A stretch of 8,459 nt of DNA. It comes from JAFGNW01 sp964618515. Its GTDB lineage: Bacteria; Zixibacteria; MSB-5A5; GN15; FEB-12. The stretch is from NCBI GenBank assembly GCA_964618515.1, contig CAZUAS010000106.1, forward strand, positions 1-8,459. Direction: 5' to 3'. Every line of letters begins with the position of its first letter. The first letter of the stretch is position 1. Positions 6,275-8,459 of the stretch are shown here, in pieces. The translations under genes and the position numbers were made by a program. A model generated the notes under the pieces. The model did no database searches, had not been told where the DNA came from, and saw only the letters and a program-made list of their open reading frames with translations.

Positions 6275-6909
6275 AAAAGCCGCTTATTATCATCATTGTA
6301 ATCCTGTTGGTGGGCGGGGCCGCCGGCAATTACCTGCGCTTTATCGAACATACCCCTGACCGCCCGGCGACTTTCGCTGTCATCCCCTACCAGCGCGAAG
6401 GCTACACCGGTGTCGAAGAACGCTTTGCCGAAGAAAGTTACGAAGTCCTCAAAGCCGACACGACCACTCTGCGTCATTACCAGGATACCCTTGAGCACCA
6501 CTACTGGCTGTTTATCGCCTACTTTGCTTCCCAGAAATACGGCAGCCAGATTCACTCGCCCAAACACTGTCTGCCCGGCGGCGGCTGGAAAATAATCCAT
6601 CTGGAATCCTATCCGCTAAAACTGGCTAATCAGCCGCCTCGAAACATCAACCGCCTGTTGATAGCCGAGGGGGAAAGGCAACAACTGATGTTCTACTGGT
6701 TCGAGACCCGGGGCGGGACCATCCGTAATGAATTCGCCTTAAAATGGGACCTGGTCGTCAACTCCCTGCTTTTACGCCCCACCGATGCCGCCATCGTACG
6801 GCTGACAATTCCGCTCAAGCCGGATGAAGATTTCGACCGGGCGACCTCACGGGCGGTGGCTTTTTTCAATATTTTCCAGAACGACATCGATAAAGCCCTC
6901 CCCTTTTAA
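6271..6909 (+). CDS. epsI: EpsI family protein (exosortase partner, DUF3485)
   Basis: 212 residues. A hydrophobic N-terminal segment (residues 3-18: PLIIIIVILLVGGAAG) serves as a membrane anchor or uncleaved signal, leaving the rest outside the cytoplasm. The family signature SPKHCLPGGGW is at 96-106 with its single cysteine C100, preceded by the aromatic-rich WLFIAYFASQKYG (79-91). Further on, MFYWFETRGG (140-149) and RPTDAAIVRLTIPL (169-182) match the conserved C-terminal half. EpsI proteins are almost always encoded next to, or fused to, an exosortase in exopolysaccharide loci; their biochemical role is not established. The start overlaps the exosortase stop by 4 bases (ATGA), so the two are translationally coupled, as expected for a functional pair. 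Confidence 0.92.
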   Translation: MKKPLIIIIVILLVGGAAGNYLRFIEHTPDRPATFAVIPYQREGYTGVEERFAEESYEVLKADTTTLRHYQDTLEHHYWLFIAYFASQKYGSQIHSPKHCLPGGGWKIIHLESYPLKLANQPPRNINRLLIAEGERQQLMFYWFETRGGTIRNEFALKWDLVVNSLLLRPTDAAIVRLTIPLKPDEDFDRATSRAVAFFNIFQNDIDKALPF

Positions 6910-6952
6910 ATTAAAAACTTGAGCCGGTATTTTGATTATTATATCTTACGGC

Positions 6953-7825
6953 ATGCTGAAAAATCTTTTCAAGCTCGCCCGACCCACCCAGTGGCTGAAA
7001 AACGGCGTGCTTTTGGCTCCCCTGGTGTTCGCCGGGGAAATGAGCCACACGCTAAAAATTGAGCTGGCTTTTGCGGCGGTAGCAGTCTTTTGCCTGCTGT
7101 CCTCGGCGGTCTATACCTTCAACGACCTGATTGACCACAACTACGACCGGCAACATCCCCTGAAGAAAGAACGTCCCCTGGCGGCCGGTAAAGTCACCCC
7201 CGCCCAGGCTGTCGTGATGATCCTGATTCTGCTGGTCATAGCCCTTATGGCCGCCTGGTTAATCAACCGCAATTTCTTTATCATCGCCCTGGTTTTTATC
7301 GGGCTGAATCTCGTTTATTCTTTGTTCTTAAAGGATATCGTTATTCTGGACGCTATGAGTGTCGGCCTGAGTTTTGTCCTCCGGGCCTACGCCGGGGCGC
7401 TGGCGATAAATGTCATTGCCTCGACCTGGCTCCTTATCAACACTCTGCTTCTGGCGCTTTTTCTATCATTCGGTAAACGGCGGCACGAGCTGGTCCTGCT
7501 CGAGGAAGGCGCCATCGCCCACCGTAAAATCCTCGGCCATTATTCGCCTTATCTGCTTGACCAGATGATCGGCGTCACTACGGCTTCGGTGGTGGTGATG
7601 TACATGTTGTACACTTTCTCGACCGAAGTCTCTGAAAAACTGGGCACTGACAACCTCTATTTGACCATCCCCTTCGTGGTGTACGGCATTTTTCGTTACC
7701 TGTATTTGATACACAAAAAAGAAAAAGGCGGCTCGCCCACCACGGTGCTTATCACGGACCTTCCCATCATGCTCACCGTGCTTTTGTGGGTGCTGACTTC
7801 AATCTTAATTCTTTATTATGCTTAA
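6953..7825 (+). CDS. UbiA-superfamily prenyltransferase, polyprenyl-phosphate phosphoribosyltransferase-like
   Basis: 290 residues with about eight or nine hydrophobic segments. The UbiA first aspartate motif is NDLIDHNYD (57-65), followed by HPLKKERPLAAGK (68-80). The N-terminal ARPTQWLKN (9-17), the YSLFLK (122-127) and LSFGKRRHEL (171-180) segments are characteristic of the decaprenyl-phosphate phosphoribosyltransferase branch (relatives of mycobacterial Rv3806c). That branch moves 5-phosphoribose from PRPP onto polyprenyl phosphate, in the membrane, to make a lipid-linked pentose donor for envelope glycans. An in-frame TTG at 6932 would add seven residues, but the ATG at 6953 matches the usual family N-terminus better; neither has a clear Shine-Dalgarno. 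It starts 43 bases after epsI and ends 3 bases before the lipoprotein gene. Membership of UbiA is certain; the exact donor and acceptor are inferred from motifs. Confidence 0.9.
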   Translation: MLKNLFKLARPTQWLKNGVLLAPLVFAGEMSHTLKIELAFAAVAVFCLLSSAVYTFNDLIDHNYDRQHPLKKERPLAAGKVTPAQAVVMILILLVIALMAAWLINRNFFIIALVFIGLNLVYSLFLKDIVILDAMSVGLSFVLRAYAGALAINVIASTWLLINTLLLALFLSFGKRRHELVLLEEGAIAHRKILGHYSPYLLDQMIGVTTASVVVMYMLYTFSTEVSEKLGTDNLYLTIPFVVYGIFRYLYLIHKKEKGGSPTTVLITDLPIMLTVLLWVLTSILILYYA

Positions 7826-7828
7826 ATT

Positions 7829-8374
7829 ATGTTTCTCCCAAGGTTCATACCGGTTGTTATGGCGGGTCTGACTCTCGTTGCCTGCGGCGGTAATGACCGG
7901 CCCGAACCCAAACAGGTCGGCGTCGATACCCTGACTGTCGCTGAAAAAACCGCCGAGTTCGCCCTTTTTCCTTCTGAAGGTAAAGTCGAAAATGCGGAGG
8001 CGTTCATCGAACGGGGCTTTCTCGAAGTGCCTTCGCTGGATTATGTTTATACAGTCGCTTATGAAACCGACGGCGCCAGGTTCAAATTGTTCATGACGCG
8101 CGATGTTTCCGGGGTGAAATATATCAATTTCCGGGTACAGGCCGGAAGTGCTCATGAATTGCAAGACGTTCCGGCATCGATAGTTTTCGATGACAATTAC
8201 GGCTTCAGGTATGAACACCCCGAGCACGAGACAATTATTGCCGGTCTGAAAAACAACCGCCTGGTGGGGATACTGGGATTTGAAAACGAAAACCAGACCA
8301 ACTTTTTCGCTGCCTGGGTAGCCTCCCTACCTGCTCCGGAAGTCACAAAAAAACCAAACCCCGAAAACAAGTAA
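7829..8374 (+). CDS. Small lipoprotein of unknown function
   Basis: 181 residues. The N-terminus has one Arg (R5), a hydrophobic core (FIPVVMAGLTLVA) and a lipobox LVAC, so signal peptidase II should cut before C19 and the cysteine be lipidated. The next residue is Gly rather than Asp, consistent with outer-membrane sorting under the E. coli Lol rule. The mature part, after a flexible Asn/Pro-rich linker, looks like one compact mixed domain: FALFPSEGKV (44-53), FIERGFLEVPSLDYVY (59-74), FKLFMTRDV (85-93), VKYINFRVQAG (96-106) and a final hydrophobic FFAAWVASL (159-167). It ends in a Lys/Pro/Asn tail with no sorting signal. I do not recognise the family. It begins 3 bases after the ubiA-like gene and closes the exosortase operon, so a link to envelope processing is likely but unproven. 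Confidence 0.82.
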   Translation: MFLPRFIPVVMAGLTLVACGGNDRPEPKQVGVDTLTVAEKTAEFALFPSEGKVENAEAFIERGFLEVPSLDYVYTVAYETDGARFKLFMTRDVSGVKYINFRVQAGSAHELQDVPASIVFDDNYGFRYEHPEHETIIAGLKNNRLVGILGFENENQTNFFAAWVASLPAPEVTKKPNPENK

Positions 8375-8384
8375 TCTTTATTCT

Positions 8385-8443
8385 GTAGGTCGAAACCCTT
8401 GCGGTTTCAACACTGTGCGTGGCGTACGTCCTCGTGCGCCACG
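8385..8443. repeat. Two-hairpin intergenic element, probable dispersed repeat
   Basis: A small hairpin, GAAACC (8392-8397) with GGTTTC (8403-8408) and loop CTTGC, is followed 9 bases later by a stronger one: an 11-bp stem with one wobble (CGTGGCGTACG at 8418-8428 with CGTGCGCCACG at 8433-8443) closing a TCCT loop. Neither hairpin is followed by a U-tract, so neither is a standard terminator, although the pair lies right after the operon's last stop. Its compact, GC-rich and highly structured character differs from the AT-rich gaps elsewhere in the window and resembles REP/MITE-like repeats. There is no second copy in this window, so repeat status is inferred. Confidence 0.5.
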
Positions 8444-8459
8444 AAAATGGGAACAAAGT

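Noticed and set aside
6151..6600. A 149-codon minus-strand frame across the exosortase/EpsI junction
   Set aside because: Both opposing genes carry firm family signatures; the frame shows no motif and is a shadow.
8392..8443. The right-edge hairpins as a tandem intrinsic terminator
   Set aside because: Neither stem is followed by a run of T on either strand.
8385..8443. A CRISPR repeat-spacer unit
   Set aside because: There is only one unit, the two hairpins differ in sequence, and no repeat recurs at regular spacing.

Overview
The window reads as chromosomal DNA of a Gram-negative bacterium of moderate GC content, probably an uncultured lineage. Pointers are a lipoprotein with a signal-peptidase II site, an exosortase/EpsI pair (a system of organisms with an outer membrane and exopolysaccharide), a DUF5683-type envelope protein (a family commonest in Bacteroidetes and related FCB phyla) and an HD-GYP protein. 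A Zixibacteria- or FCB-like source would fit, but this is inference. There are no tRNA or rRNA genes, no insertion sequences and no CRISPR array.

Layout. Bases 1-252 are the 3' end of a nucleotide-sugar dehydrogenase, followed by a clear intrinsic terminator (278-308). Next, on the + strand, is a two-gene operon (371-3701) encoding a HEAT-repeat protein and an HD-GYP-type phosphohydrolase. The two proteins share the same N-terminal domain of about 100 residues, so they look like a two-part signalling module of unknown input. The operon collides tail to tail, with a 4-base overlap of stop codons, with a minus-strand pair: a diacylglycerol-kinase-family lipid kinase and a DUF5683 envelope protein (5283 down to 3698). 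A perfect 10+2+10 base inverted repeat lies just past the HD-GYP stop codon. Upstream of the lipid kinase is a possible 14-codon hydrophobic leader ORF with a strong Shine-Dalgarno, ending across the kinase start.

From 5432 a + strand operon encodes a stand-alone exosortase, an EpsI family protein (ATGA overlap), a UbiA-superfamily polyprenyl-phosphate phosphoribosyltransferase-like protein, and a small lipoprotein. These are all envelope functions: protein or polymer processing at the outer face of the inner membrane, a polyprenyl-phosphate sugar donor, and an outer-membrane lipoprotein. With the dehydrogenase at the left edge they suggest a region devoted to envelope or exopolysaccharide, interrupted by the signalling module. 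After the last gene the window ends in an 85-base stretch with two hairpins that looks like a dispersed intergenic repeat.

Most gene identities rest on recognisable motifs. The functions of the HEAT protein, the DUF5683 protein and the lipoprotein are not known.
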